64,000 nucleotides of DNA, taken from NCBI RefSeq assembly GCF_016801865.2, contig NC_068938.1, forward strand, positions 113,982,615 to 114,046,614. The letters run 5' to 3'. Below are positions 12,183 to 24,235 of the stretch, piece after piece. The position numbers and the translations under genes were made by a program. Every line of letters begins with the position of its first letter. The first letter of the stretch is position 1. Source of the DNA: Culex pipiens pallens. Its lineage: Eukaryota; Arthropoda; Insecta; Diptera; Culicidae. The notes under the pieces were generated by a model that worked only from the letters and a program-made list of their open reading frames with translations, searched no databases and was not told the origin of the DNA.

Positions 12183-14167
12183 CATAGTGTTCGGAATGGC
12201 AAAATTAAGTGGAATAAATTGATAACTCTTTTATTTGACGTCCTAGCCAAATGGTGTCTTCGGAAGAGTTGTTGTACTTGATAAGGGCTATCTTTTGAAG
12301 TTATTGACATACAGGGTGACGACCTTCCAGGGTGTCAACCATAATTAACTTTGTTGGATGACGTTGTAGGACTTTGGTGTTTTGAGCAAAGTTGTAGAGG
12401 AGAAAAAATCATGAAGGTTGGTCGAAGGCGTCAAATTTGTAGCTCTTAATCTACTCGAGATATACGCCAGTTTTGCAAAAATGGTCCTAAAAGCACTTTT
12501 TTGTGATAACTTAAAATGTTAGCGTTTTAGCGGCCTACTATGTTCTGAAGAGTTGTTTATGATATAAAATTACATATCTTTGCCGAAAACAGCAAAATGT
12601 TTTGAGCCTTTATTGAGGAGTTATAACCATTTTTAAGTGATTTTGAGCCTATTTTCAAGTCGCAATGTTTTCAAAATGGCGCATTTTGGCGCAAAACCGA
12701 ACAATGCACCTGAAAGTACACACTTTCAACTACATTTCCTGAAAATATCTCCGTGTATATATTTTTAGATATCTCAATTTGAATTTGCCGATTTTTAATC
12801 AATTTATTTATAAATGTTATTCGAAATCATAATGAATACAAGGTGAAAATCGGTAAATTGAAGGGTAAATTGATCGATTTTTATGGAAATTACATTGTCT
12901 ATGAAAAAATACGTCAACCTTTCTAGAGTGACCACATATGAAAGGAAATACTTAATTTTTAATACGAACAATTATTTAAAATTTTCAATTACATTATTTT
13001 TGGGAAAAACATGTATTTATTCAAAATTTTAAAATGTGTATCATAATTTTAAGCATGAACAATATTCTACTGCGGGCGTCAATAATTAGAGTTCACGCGC
13101 GGTGATACGACCGCAAGATAATGGTCGCATGACAGCCGCAAGACAACTGCAGAACAAATTTTTGGCTGTTGTCAAAGGTTGCCTTGAGTTTTGAGCTAAC
13201 TTTTTGGAAAATATTCAAAACAAACCAAGTTGACAGCCAAATCAACCAGAATTTCAGTTCAACTTGCTGATTTTTACACTGCGGTAATAAGGCGGCAATA
13301 ATCTCCGGTCACTCACAGCGAAGGAAAAACGTGATTCTATCTCGCAATAAGCAATATTAAAATCGATCAATTTACCCATTCAATTTACCGATTATTACCA
13401 CGTTTCAATAAGATTCCGCTTATAAATAAATTGATTAAAAACCGTCAAATTTAAATTGAGATACAGTGGACTCTCTCGTTGTCAATATTGAAGGGACCGT
13501 CGAGAGCAAGAGTTATGAAATTATAGAACAAAAAATAAAAGCAATCTATTGGAAGGGACTGAAAAATTTATTGACAGCTGGAGTAATATTGATATCGAGA
13601 AGATCGACAACGAGAGAGTCCAATGTATCTCTAAATCGACACCGATAGACACGGAGATATTTTCAGAAAATGTAGTTGAAAGTGTGTACTTTTATGTGCA
13701 TTGTTCGGTTTTGCGCCAAAATTCGCCAATTCGAAAACATTGCAACTTGAAAATTTGCTCAAAATCACTTACAAATGGTTATAACTCCTCAATAAAGGCT
13801 CACAACATTTAGCTGTCTTGGGCAAAGATGTGTAATTTTATATCATAAACAACTCTTCAGAACATAGTAGGCCGCTAAAATGCTAACATTTTAAGTTATC
13901 ACAAAAAAGTGCAAAAATGACGTAGTAGATTAAGAGCTACAAATTTGGCGCCTTTGACAAACTTTCATGAAATTTTCTCCTCTACAACTTTGCGCAATAC
14001 ACCAAAGCCCTACAACGTCATCCAACAGAGTTAGTTTTTGGTTGACACCCTGGAAGATCGTCACCCTGTATGTCAATAACTTTAAAAGATAGCCCTTATC
14101 AAGTATAACAACTCTTCCGAAGACACCATTTGGCTAGGAGGTCAATAAAGGAGTAATCAATTTATTC
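12183..14167. mobile_element. Long palindromic MITE nested in the minisatellite
   Basis: The arms (about 12,200-12,870 and 13,385-14,150) are inverted copies. For example ACAGGGTGACGACCTTCCAG at about 12,311-12,330 pairs with CTGGAAGATCGTCACCCTGT at about 14,050-14,069. The insertion splits a single minisatellite unit between 'ggccat' and 'gccctgaggg'. The loop region at about 12,930-13,350 is unrelated to the arms. No ORF. Confidence 0.75.
13464..13625. mobile_element. CAGTGGACTCTC MITE inserted in the palindrome's right arm
   Basis: 162 bp, starts CAGTGGACTCTCTCG and ends GAGAGAGTCCAATG, flanked by TA on both sides (13,462-13,463; 13,626-13,627). Removing it with one TA restores the symmetry of the arm (the left arm reads AGATATCTCAATTTG at about 12,767). 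Related fragments lie at about 50,075-50,505 and 55,480-55,553. Confidence 0.7.
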
Positions 14168-14897
14168 AATTGCCCTGAGGGAAGGTTCTACCAGGGGACA
14201 TTTATTGAACCATTCGACCTGGGGCAATATGAGTATCAAAATTCATGGTTTTTGATACTGGTAATGAAAATGGCCATTTTGACAGGATTGGCCACACCCG
14301 GAGTGGCCATGGCCCTGAGGGAAGGTTCTACCGGGGGACATTTATCGAACCATACGACTTGGGGCAATATGAGTATCAAAATTCATGGTTTTTGATACTG
14401 GTAATGAAAATGGCCATTTTGACAGGATTGGCCACACCCGGAGTGGCCATGGCCCTGAGGGAAGGTTCTACCGGGGGGACATTTATCGAACCATACGATT
14501 TGGGGCAATATGGGTATCAAAAATCATGGTTTTTGATACTGGTGATGAAAATGGCCATTTTGACAGGATTGGCCACACCCGGAGTGGCCATGGCCCTGAG
14601 GGAAGGTTCTACCGGGGATACATTTATCGAACCATACGACTTTGGGCAATATGGGTATCAAAATTCATGGTTTTTGATACTGGTGATGAAAATGGCCATT
14701 TTGACAGGATAGGCCACACCCGGAGTGGCCATGGCCCTGAGGGAAGGTTCTACCGGGGGACATTTATCGAACCATACGACTTTGGGCAATATGGGTATCA
14801 AAATTCATGGTTTTTGATACTGGTGATGAAAATGGCCATTTTGACAGGATTGGCCACACCCGGAGTGGCCATGGCCCTGAGGGAAGGTTCTACCGGT
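14168..14897 (+). repeat. 141-bp minisatellite, right block of copy A
   Basis: Landmark GGCCAT occurs at 14,305, 14,445, 14,586, 14,727 and 14,867, spacing 140-141 bp, so about five units. One unit (14,710) has TAGGCC where others read TTGGCC. Open frames cover the array because the unit is close to a multiple of three. Confidence 0.85.
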
Positions 14898-15065
14898 GCC
14901 ATTGATTGAATAAATTTAATTAGAATTAATTATTCAGGATTAAATAAATAGGCAAAGAATTAAAAAATATAAATAAAAATAGCATGATTTTTAGAGTTTT
15001 GTACAAAGTTCTTTGTCATATTGGTCATGTAGAACATAACCACCTGCACCTTTTTGATATTCTAA

Positions 15066-15568
15066 GACGTTTTCATATAACGCTGAAGCAAACGGATTCA
15101 CAAAAACAAAAAAAAAAAACAATTTTATTTTGAAAGGCTGATGCTTGAATTTCACCTATTTTTTATTTTTACTATGAATTTTTCATGTGCATAGCATTCA
15201 GTTATGGTACCGCATAATTTGGTTTTTAAATGTGAGAAACTTGTTTTGGATTTAAATTCATAGGACAGAGTGCTACGCAAAATCAAACTTTTTTCAGTAA
15301 AATCACTGTATCTCGTTAATAGTTCATTTTAGTTCGAGTTGAGTTGAGTTGAGTTTACATTGATTTTTATGCAAAATTGTCCGGGGAACACGATGGTGAC
15401 AAAATAAAAAAATATAAGGAATTGGTGAAAACTGAATTTAAGTAATACTTAAAACGTTAAAATATAATGTTAGGGGGCATTTAAGGGCTCACATTTTATT
15501 ATTATCGAATTCTTTGGACAATTTTCTATAAAATGCATTCCGTAGAAAGTCTTTTGCTCAAATAGTTG
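15066..15568. other. AT-rich intergenic DNA
   Basis: No gene or well-bounded element seen. Confidence 0.4.
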
Positions 15569-15580
15569 AAAAGTTAAGAT

Positions 15581-16010
15581 TTTTTTTTTATTTTTTTTTA
15601 TTCTTTGTCCTCTATCTTAACCTATACCCTAACTGGCTCAATCGGCCTTGCCATCACGGAGCCGTGCGTCTATTTATAGATCTCGAGATCTATTGTTCTT
15701 GTTCATGATGGATGATGATGATCTCCAGGGGGGTCTTCTTGGAAGAGTCTTCCTTCCTTCCTTCACGCGTTGTGGTGTGGTTGGTTGGTCATCTTCCCGT
15801 CCTGTTTGCACTCAACCACCACTATCTGGTTCTAGCGGGGGGAGCGGCGTGCGTGTGTGTTTTGGTAATTAATTACCGGGGTTCTGGTGCTCCCAGAGGG
15901 AGCAAGGGGGTCTAGTTGCCACCGAAAAATCGGTGACGAGGTGACCGGGCGGGATTCGATCCCTGATCGTCTGCTTGGAAGGCAGATCGCTTAACCATCA
16001 GGCTAAGTAA
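15581..16010 (-). mobile_element. tRNA-derived SINE with target-site duplication
   Basis: On the minus strand the head reads GCCTGATGGTTAAGCGATC (box A region), then GGGATCGAATCCC (box B) near 15,950, and the element ends in an A-rich tail (T runs at 15,579-15,600 on the plus strand). A direct repeat AAAAGTTAAGAT flanks it at 15,569-15,580 and 16,011-16,022. The body contains GT-rich sequence and no ORF of its own. TSD plus an internal Pol III promoter plus an A-tail fit a SINE. Confidence 0.7.
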
Positions 16011-16022
16011 AAAAGTTAAGAT

Positions 16023-16690
16023 AAAAAGAAAAAAAAAGTTTTTTAGAAAATCGTCAAAAAAGAGGGCGGTGCCAAAAGTAGAGGAATGGTCCAATCAGCA
16101 TCCAACTTGGAGTTTCTGTTAACCATCGATAGATGAACGTTCCCTCCAAGTTTGGTCCAAATCGGTGAAGGTCGAGTCCAAAAGTGTACCCAGTTGACCT
16201 GGAATGACCCACTTATATTTCAAACAACGATGCTAGATTATTGTATGGGATATGTGTATTTTGCGGAAAATCTGTAATCTGTTTTTATATGTATCATGTG
16301 GAGCCGTAGAAGAAACTTTTGATATTTTAAAAGCAGCTTTAAGCTTTCCAATCATGTTAAAACATGCATATTAGAGTGTCCAGAAAAAATTACCCGACGG
16401 AAGTAGCGCACCGTGCAGACCAAACCGTAAGAAAATTGAATTCTTCATACATTTTCTTGATTTTTCCCATACAAACATCACCTTGGAGTATCAATGGATA
16501 AATGTTGACCGATTTTGCTCATATTTGGGCCAGATTCAAAATTTTCTGGGGGTTCCTTAGTCGACATAAATAGACCCGTATTTTTTTGTTTGGCCGTTAG
16601 GGTGACCTACACCGTGCTTGGGTGGTCCCAAAAACGGCTATTTTCGTCAATTTTCGCAAAAACCACATTTTTCAAAAAGACATAAATACT
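16023..16690. other. Degenerate repeat DNA
   Basis: Contains phrases shared with other repeats in the window (for example AGTATCAATGGATAAATGTTGACCGATTTTGC resembles 6645-6670) but no clear ends and no gene. Confidence 0.35.
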
Positions 16691-16696
16691 GTGTTG

Positions 16697-17108
16697 TACG
16701 TACCGGGACCGTGGTGTAGGGGTAAGCGTGTTTGCCTCTCACCCAGTCGTCCTGGGTTTGATCCCAGAAGGTCCCGGTGGCAAATTTTGAGACGAGATTT
16801 GTCTGATCACGCCTTCCGTCGGACAGGGAAGTAAATGTTGGTCCCGGTCTAACCTAGTGGTTAGGTCGTTAGCTCAGTCCAGGTGCAGGAGTCGTCTCCC
16901 TGGGTCCTGCCTCGGTGGAGTCGCTGGTAGGCAGTTGGACTAACAATCCAAAGGTCGTCAGTTCGAATCCCGGGGTGGAGTGAAGCTTAGGTGTAAAAAG
17001 AGGTTTGCAATTGCCTCAACAATCAAGCCTTCGGACACCTAGTTTCGAGTAGGAATCTCGCAATAGAGAACGGCAAGGCAATGCTGTAGAGCGAATAATT
17101 TGATTTGA
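16697..17108 (+). mobile_element. Dimeric tRNA-derived SINE (family S1)
   Basis: Two tRNA-like modules in tandem. Module 1 (about 16,703-16,780) has a D-arm-like GTGGTGTAGGGGTAAGC, an anticodon arm TTTGCCTCTCACCCAG (resembles tRNA-Glu) and a T-arm CTGGGTTTGATCCCAG. Module 2 (about 16,850-16,980) has TTGGACTAACAATCCAA and the box-B-like GTTCGAATCCC. The tail ends AATTTGATTTGACTG. A reverse copy lies at about 51,600-52,110 and a right-half copy at 3970-4228. Confidence 0.7.
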
Positions 17109-18000
17109 CTGTGTTGACTGCATACGATGTATGGGGAATCTACAGCTACATCCGGATTGATGTTATTTGTGGGGATTTTTTCTTCCGTACACGCTTTTTG
17201 TGTACACCTTTTCTCATACAAAATTACATGTTTTTGCTCACAAAGGTTTTGAGTTTCAAACATTTGAAGATTACATTCGAACTGTATGAAAAATTTCCTA
17301 TCACTTGATATCCATATTGCAATTACTAAAATTTCGGGTATTTTTTCGAGAAACACTGTACATTCAAAATACAGGAGGAAATACGTTTTTTTGTTAATTT
17401 TTTTATGTAACTTTGATTGCAATGGATAGCTAACTTCACCCTGATTCCAATAAACAAAACAATGTAAATGCGCCAATGTAAAAGTGTAAACAAAGAGTCT
17501 AACTTGTTCACGCCCATAAAATGTGTGCTTCAGTTGAGTACGCCCCGGTTATGCATCTTCCATATGCGGTGTTAAACCGATGCATGACTGTAAGTACTCT
17601 AAAGCTCAAGAAAAAGCTTTGTAAATATTATATTACAAAACAATTTAAATAAATGAAATAAAAGGAATAAAAGAGAAATAATTAAAAAGTCGTTAAAAAA
17701 TGTTTTTGTTCTAACACTTATAGAAAAGTAAAATAAGAGTCAATAAGTATGTAAAATAATATGGAAATGAAATGAAACTAAATCTTTTAGGCGTGCTTAA
17801 AAAAAACTATTATACTCTATCAAATGATTTTGTCAATACAACAAAAAGGCGAAATAAGCATATGATTGGGTATTGCATCAGTTTTTTTTGTCTCAGGTCA
17901 AAAATAAAGCCAATAGCAACACCACCAGACAAAAAAAAAACTCTCCTTCATTCACAAAAATTATCATAGAGGCAATTAAATCGATTTCACTTACTTCTAA
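17109..18000. other. AT-rich intergenic DNA
   Basis: Open frames here are short, in AT-rich sequence and without family features. Confidence 0.4.
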
Positions 18001-19680
18001 AATCGGCAGCCGCGCACCAACCTTGCTCGCGCGCAGAAGAAAGCAGGAAGCAAAACCGCGGTGTCGTCGTCGTCGTTGGCGTCAACCACAAGCGTCCGAG
18101 AAAGGTGATCCGCCAAAATCCGGGGCCGTAGCTAATCGAAAATCCGCAGCAACTTTAGCAGCAGCAGTTCCACCTACACACACTCACTATTATCTCTTCG
18201 ACGTTTTTTTTTATTATTTTCCCTGGCAGTTTGCTCCCAAGACTGCAATATCTAAAGTTTCACTTGTTTGAGGAAAAGCTGGCTCAAAGCATGGTCAAGA
18301 CTGGTTGGTGGGAGTGGTCCTCCACCGGGAGATAATCGTAAGCGCCAGCAAAATCGCTTTTGCGCCAAACGCAAACACACACACTCGCACACTTCCTACG
18401 CCAGCAGGTCTGATGTCACGCAAGCGACTCCAGATATGACTGTCGAGTCCCCACACCACTGCTGGTCACTGTTGACACGTTCAATTTCTGGCGCTGCTTG
18501 TTTGCTTTTCCTCGTTTTGCTTCTTTTTGAACGATTTTTCACACTTCGATGGCGATAATGATAATTATTTGTATTTATTTTTCCGCGAGATTATTTATTC
18601 CGTTTCTTCTTCCAGATTGAGTCAGATGACACTTTTTCCCCCTCTCAATCTTCTTCTGGTGTTGACTTTGACACCCACTCACTTACTGCTGGCACTGTAG
18701 GGCTCACTTCCGGACCAGTTGCTTCGTTTGATCTCTATACCCTGGACATGACCAGTATGGTGGGATGAGCGAAGAGATGGATTCTGGGTCACTTTTCACC
18801 TTCAAATTCGGTTCAGTTTCTCCGGATGTTTTCACCGCGAACAGAAGCTAGCACTTTTAATAACGTTTTATGCGATTATTCCCGATAATTATTCACACCG
18901 CAGTATTCGCAAAAGAGAGGGAAAACTTGCCGTTTTTCTTCCACTAAAGTGTGGTGATTATGTGATGAGTTGCGTAAAATTTGCCGCTGCGTTTCTTCCT
19001 CAAACTACCTTCCACGTGGACTTAACTAGGGCAGAGCGCGCCAAAAAGGCTGTTTGCGTACAATATTGATGATAATGATTTTATAATTAGTTTATGAATG
19101 TTCCAGCTTTTCCCACGTGGCCGTGCCTGATGATTTCACAATTTTCGCGCGTGTGTCAGCTGATCGATTTTCACTTTGATGGATGATGAGGAGCCTCACC
19201 GTTCGTTCGTTCGTTCGTCACGCTGTCGACCTGCAAAAATGTGAACCATTAGAACGTGACATTCACTTCCACGGGGCTGCTAAAATAATAACACGCGCCT
19301 TCGAATGGTGGTGATGGTCTCAACGGTGCAATGAAGCAGAAAGGTTAACGACTTCGCGGTCAAACCTTTTAAGAACCGGCCACACTTCCAATTAGACGGA
19401 AAAGCTCCTCCTCAAGGCTCTCAACGCGGAAGGAATCCACTTGAAAGAGGGACCAAGGACGAGTGGGATGCTGGGGCTGAAGGCCACACAGCACCAGTTG
19501 TCGAAATTGTCAGCACCCAGCCTGGTCTGGTCTGGTCTAGGCACTGGCCTGGCAGTAGTGTCGGTGAAATTTGAGCAGCCAATATCGGCACACATGCGTA
19601 TTGTGTGTTGGAGGAGCAGCTGGATGCCGTTGGGATGCTAGGGGTTGAAATTGAGGGTGGTGAGGGCTATGAGATAAATG
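18000..19680 (-). promoter_or_regulatory. GC-rich stretch, candidate 5' exon(s)/promoter of a minus-strand gene
   Basis: Markedly GC-richer and repeat-free. Read on the minus strand it looks like mosquito 5' UTR (GACGACGACGAC runs, CAACTGCTGCTGCTAAAG). Toward the left it ends near a GAAGTAAGTG donor-like site (about 17,990-18,000). A possible acceptor TTTTTGCAG|GTCGAC lies on the minus strand near 19,235. No coding exon is convincing, so this is an inference from composition and splice-like motifs only. Confidence 0.25.
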
Positions 19681-20208
19681 CCTCGCTTTTCTCAAATAGT
19701 TTCAAACTATTTTCAGTTGTTTTGGCGTGTGAATAAACAATTGATGAATATTCTTATCGAAATCACCAGTTCTTATAAAATTACCAAAATATTTATCAAC
19801 AAACTTCTTGAATAATTTCATTTCATAAAATTCATAATAAAATAGATTTATAAGTTTTATATAAATTTTGATCAAAAGATGAAGTCCAATTTGTTGTCAA
19901 TGCTTAAAAAATTCAATTTTCATTTCTACAGAGCCTTTCCATTTAGGTATAATATATTTTCTTTAAAGTGCTGAAATTGTATTGATTTTATAGATTTTCT
20001 TAGAAACAGTCGGAAATAACATTTAAAAATGGCTGTATCTCGAGAACTACATTAGCAAACCATCTGAAACTTTGCCCAGAGATCCTTAACAGTCATTTGA
20101 AGCCAAATCCATCATTATCTCGATATGCATATTCTTTAAAGTGCTGAAATTGTATTGGTTTTATAGATTTTCATAGAAAAAGTCGGAAATAACATTTTAA
20201 AATGGCTG
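19681..20208. mobile_element. Repeat host of the 20.2-kb MITE, left part
   Basis: Contains two diverged copies of 'ATTCTTTAAAGTGCTGAAATTGTATTG...AAATGGCTGTA' (about 19,958-20,040 and 20,130-20,210). These continue at 21,516 after the MITE, so this is an older repeat into which the MITE inserted. Confidence 0.5.
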
Positions 20209-20210
20209 TA

Positions 20211-21515
20211 CAGTATGTAAAAAAATATTTACACCCCTTGGGCACTATGCACATTTTGTGATGAAACATGTACACAAGTTATATTACAAATACTATTACA
20301 AAAAAACAAATCACCATAAATCCAGTCTCCCAACTCCAAATAGGCAACCTTGACTGATTTAAAAAATAATTTGGATTGAATATAAAGTCTACTAATTACT
20401 TAGCATAAAGGTTTATATAACTCTGGAAATTCTATACAAAACTTATCTAAACTTAATTTTGCAAATTTTCAATTTAACTAAATGTCAATATATTACCATA
20501 AAATTGATAAACAAACATTCTGAAGTGGGTATAACACCGTTTTGGGGGTCTTTGTATCGCTAGAATAGATTTTTCGTTGGAATTTCGTACCAACCCGGAA
20601 TTACGTCGTCTGAAAATCCGCCGGCATCCGAACAGGTCCACAATTCACTAGTCAACCTGGCATCGGAAAGAACATTAAATTTCCGATCTTTTGATAACCA
20701 TACATCTAGGTTTTCTATAAAACCAACATTTTTAAATACCTAGGCAAAAACGTTGTCGAGCAATCTGCCAAAAATGTATGGACTTTCGTAATTTTTGTTC
20801 TCGTGGATAAAACTTACTTTTTTCCCAGGTATTTAAAAACGTGGGTTTTATAGAAAACCTAGATGTATGGGTATCAAAAGATCGGAAATTTTATGCCCTT
20901 TTTTATGCTACATAGGTTGACTTGTGAATTGTGGACCGGTTCGGATGCCGGCGGATTTTCCGACGACGTAATTCCGGGTTGGTACGAAATTCCTACGAAA
21001 AATCTATTCTAGCGATACAAAGACCCCCAAAACGGTGTTATACCCACTTCAGAATGTTTGTTTATCAATTTTATGGTAATATAAATTAAATTGAAAGTTT
21101 GCAAAATTAAGTTTAGATAAGTTTTATATAGAATTTCCAGAGTTATAAAAACTTTTATACTAAGTAATAAATAAACTTTATATTCAATCCAAATTATTTT
21201 TTAAATCAGTCAAGGATGCCTATTTGGGGTTTGAAGACTGGTTTTATGGTGATTTGTCAACAAATAACTTTATTTATGTTAATTGTTCGAAAGGTGTACA
21301 AACGTTTTTTGGACCTTTTTTGGTTTTTGTAATAGTATTTGTTATATAACTTTTTATAGAAAACATCCTTTCATGAGTTTTTGTAGCAAAATGTTCAGCA
21401 TGAGTTTCTGAACAAAACGTAGTACTAGGTTCCTGTCAAACTTAAAATTGTGTACATGTTTCATCACAAAATGTGCATAGTGCCCAAGGGGTGAAAATAC
21501 TTTTTTTACATACTT
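20211..21515. mobile_element. Palindromic TA-type MITE, family 4
   Basis: 1305 bp beginning CAGTATGTAAAAAAATATTT and ending TTTTTTACATACTT, flanked by TA at 20,209-20,210 and 21,516-21,517. Removing it restores 'ggctgTAtctcg', the sequence seen uninterrupted at about 20,031. The arms are near-perfect inverted repeats, for example CCCTTGGGCACTATGCACAT at 20,236 and its complement near 21,468-21,487. No ORF. Confidence 0.8.
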
Positions 21516-22980
21516 TATCTCGATAAATACATCAGCAAACCTTCTGAAACTTTGCCCAGAGATACTTGACAGTCAAGTGAAGCAAAATTCATTATTATCT
21601 CGAAATGCATATTCTTTGAAATGCTGAATTTGTATAGATTGTTTTGGTTTTCTTATTGAAAATCGGATGAACCATCTTAAAAGGGCTGTACCTCGAAAAC
21701 TGCATCAGCGAACGTTTTCATTTTTTGCTCAGAGGTGCGTTATGGTGTAAGGAATCGATAGACACCAAAATCTCGGATTGCATATGTGAAAACATTGGGG
21801 GGTTTCTTCTTTTATTTTGCCATTAGAGTCAAAACGCTGAAAATAACTTGTTTTTTTAAAGGTGCCGAAGAATCGGTCATTTCAGGCTGCAAATTATTGA
21901 CTTTTTCGAATGTTCTGCTGGGAAGTTGGATGAGAATTATCCATAGCAAGAACTAATTTGATCTCAGTGTTAAGGTATTTTTCTCAATTTTGGTATTTGC
22001 TAACTAATTCCAGCTGTCAAAATTCTTAAGCACCTTTATCAAATGTTGCTCCAAAAAAAAAACCCCAAATATGTATTTCGAATTGAGTTGAATAGGAACT
22101 GTTATTTCAATATTTATACGATTTTCGAAAAAATAATTTCGTTTAAATGTTTATTGGAATGAAAGTTCTTAGAGAAAGTTTCCCAAAACCCTATCAAATT
22201 TTACTATTCTTATTTTGCTTATAGGTTTTGATTCGGGGAACAATAACTTTGTAGAACATCGCAAATCGCTAGGTTTTGATCTCGAAAAGATACAGGATGT
22301 TTTTTTTAGTTTATGTTTCTCCCAAAATTAAAAAAAAAAAATGCTCGTAAAATTAACCTTTTCGATTCCTTGCGCTTTGCGATGTTGCACAAAGTTTTTC
22401 ACCGGATCAAAACCTATAAGATATCTATATGGTGTGAAAATTGCATCGGGTATAGGAAAACTTTCTAGAAAAAGAGTTAAAAGCTTAAGGTAATAAAGAA
22501 AATTAAATTGATTAAAATTAAATTCTAACTTCAGGACAAAACAGAACCTACCAAACCTTCACAAAATGAGCTAAAATTTTCTAAAAAATCCGGTAGATAC
22601 GGGTGTAGGAGAGATATTAAAAAAATATTTCATCTAATGTATGGTTTCCCGGTGATTGATTAAATCTGTTTAGTTTTTAAGAGATTTCAAATCTGGCACT
22701 TTATTTTATTTACGAAACGAAAAAGGAAAAAAAGGTAATTGGCATCAACGATGAGGCAAATCAATCCAAATACTGAATAGTTTTGGATGTGCCAAGATAA
22801 AAATTTACAATATCACGTTTTTATTGGAAACTTTTCTTAATATACAATGAAAAATTTTCTGATCGAAATAAACTTTAATATTTACTGAACTCTATATTTT
22901 ATTATCTATCAGTACAGTTTGAAGTTCTAATGACATAAATTCTCCAAATTTATCAAGCATTCTAAATTTAGACTCAATCG
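21516..22980. other. Degenerate repeat DNA
   Basis: Continues the 19.7-kb repeat (ATGGCTGTA/AGGGCTGTACCTCG motifs), then becomes AT-rich with inverted fragments around 22,215-22,420 (for example GGTTTTGATTCGGGGAACAA versus CCGGATCAAAACCTATAAG). No gene. Confidence 0.4.
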
Positions 22981-24235
22981 CAACCGTATTGTATCGTCCT
23001 ACCAGGTTTCATCGCCAAAACACGCCTCGGTCCAGCCAAATACCGTCACATCCCCTTCGACGGTCCAGCCAGCATCCACACAGTAACGCCAAAAGCTGAC
23101 ACAGAGCGTTTTTCACAGCAGCAGCTGTGCCCTCTCTCAATTTCCCTCAAAATCATGTCTACGTCGCATCCTGGGGACAGGCCCCGTCTGGAAGCGCAAT
23201 TGCGGAAGTCGTGTCCTTTTTTTTCGGGGATTTGACCCCAAACCTTGGGCTGATGAGGAAGCACACCCTTAAAATTACTGCTACTTATTGGTGTGTGTTG
23301 GTACGCAGCATCCCACTTCCCCACACCACCCCTCCTCTGCTGGACCATGCTGTCAAATGCAGCAGACACTGTCCGGAAAACGCGTGTTTTTATCTTTTTC
23401 AAGAGACATAATCTCCCAGTCGTCGTCGCATACAAGTTCAATGGTGCGTTTCTTTGAGCAGAACCGCAAGTCACTAGTCGTTTTGGGAATGTGTACACAC
23501 CAAAGTTTTGTGTCGTAAATAACTGCGGAGATTATGTCAAATGTACATTAAAATAAGCAAGAATGGAATCACATGAAAACAAGATACCAGTTGGAGTCAC
23601 ATACACACAAAAATGGATTTTCCTCTCCTGCTCTGCTCTCGAGTGTACACACAAACACAAATTGTCGTCTTCTCTCAAGGAAAACCCGTATCACACTTCC
23701 TCCGAGATTCTTCAGGAGATCCACCACTCTCCGGACTGCGGAACACAAAATCGCTTAAATGGTCCCCTTTGACCTCCGGGGTCCAGTGTCCGGAGTCCAG
23801 GGCAAGTCTTCCTACTTAAACGCAAAACACCAACAAACAGGGTTTTACACCATTCACCAAAATACACACACTTACTTAGACATACACCCAAAAACCGCTT
23901 AGGCAAAAACACAAATCTGCTCTCCCAATTCAACAGAAGAACAGAACAGACAATATTCACACACACTCGCACTCACGCACGCACGCACGTGAGAAAGAGA
24001 GAAAGAGAGACAAACACCACCACGGCACGTGTTTCTTCTTTTGCTTCCGAAAATCCGAACCGTCGCGACTCACGTTCCAAACTGGACTGGCGGTGTGCGA
24101 ATTGAGTCGCCAGCCCCCACGGACGCGGAATCTGTCTCGGAGAGGTCTGCGGTCGTATTGAGTCTCTTTTCGTGTCGCGGGGAGCCGGGCACTCATTCTC
24201 TCGATGAGTTTGAAAGCGCAATTTAGGAAGTTTGA
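22981..24235 (-). promoter_or_regulatory. GC-rich candidate non-coding first exon, minus strand
   Basis: Read on the minus strand from about 24,210, it has the look of a mosquito 5' leader: ACGAAAAGAGACTCAATACG, a purine/pyrimidine-rich stretch, then a GTAAGTGTGTG donor-like site near 23,864-23,874. No start codon is followed by a recognisable protein. The short open frames in this segment have no family features. It may be the promoter/leader of a gene lying to the left. Confidence 0.3.

Larger units (their letters stand above)
11395..15065 (+). mobile_element. Minisatellite-bearing DNA element, copy A (interrupted)
   Basis: The ends carry a near-palindromic 16-mer (GACAAAGAACTTTGTC at about 11,438-11,453; ACAAAGTTCTTTGTC near 15,004-15,018). 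The right flank CATGTAGAACATAACCACC recurs, inverted, at the left end of copy B (39,575-41,300). The left subterminal GAGGTGTCAATCCA also recurs in copy B as TTGGATTGACACCAC. Internally it carries the 141-bp tandem array, split by a palindromic MITE. A TATATAAG motif sits at 11,656-11,663. No transposase is seen; the superfamily is undetermined. Confidence 0.65.

Noticed and set aside
14245..14909. 155- and 174-codon frames in the copy-A minisatellite
   Set aside because: They come from the near-141-bp unit. Unit length drifts between 140 and 141 and the same repeat is read in different frames, so there is no sign of selection on the protein.
23046..23498. 150-codon minus-strand ORF in the GC-rich island
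   Set aside because: Low stop-codon density from GC content explains it; overlapping plus-strand frames are equally open and none has family features.
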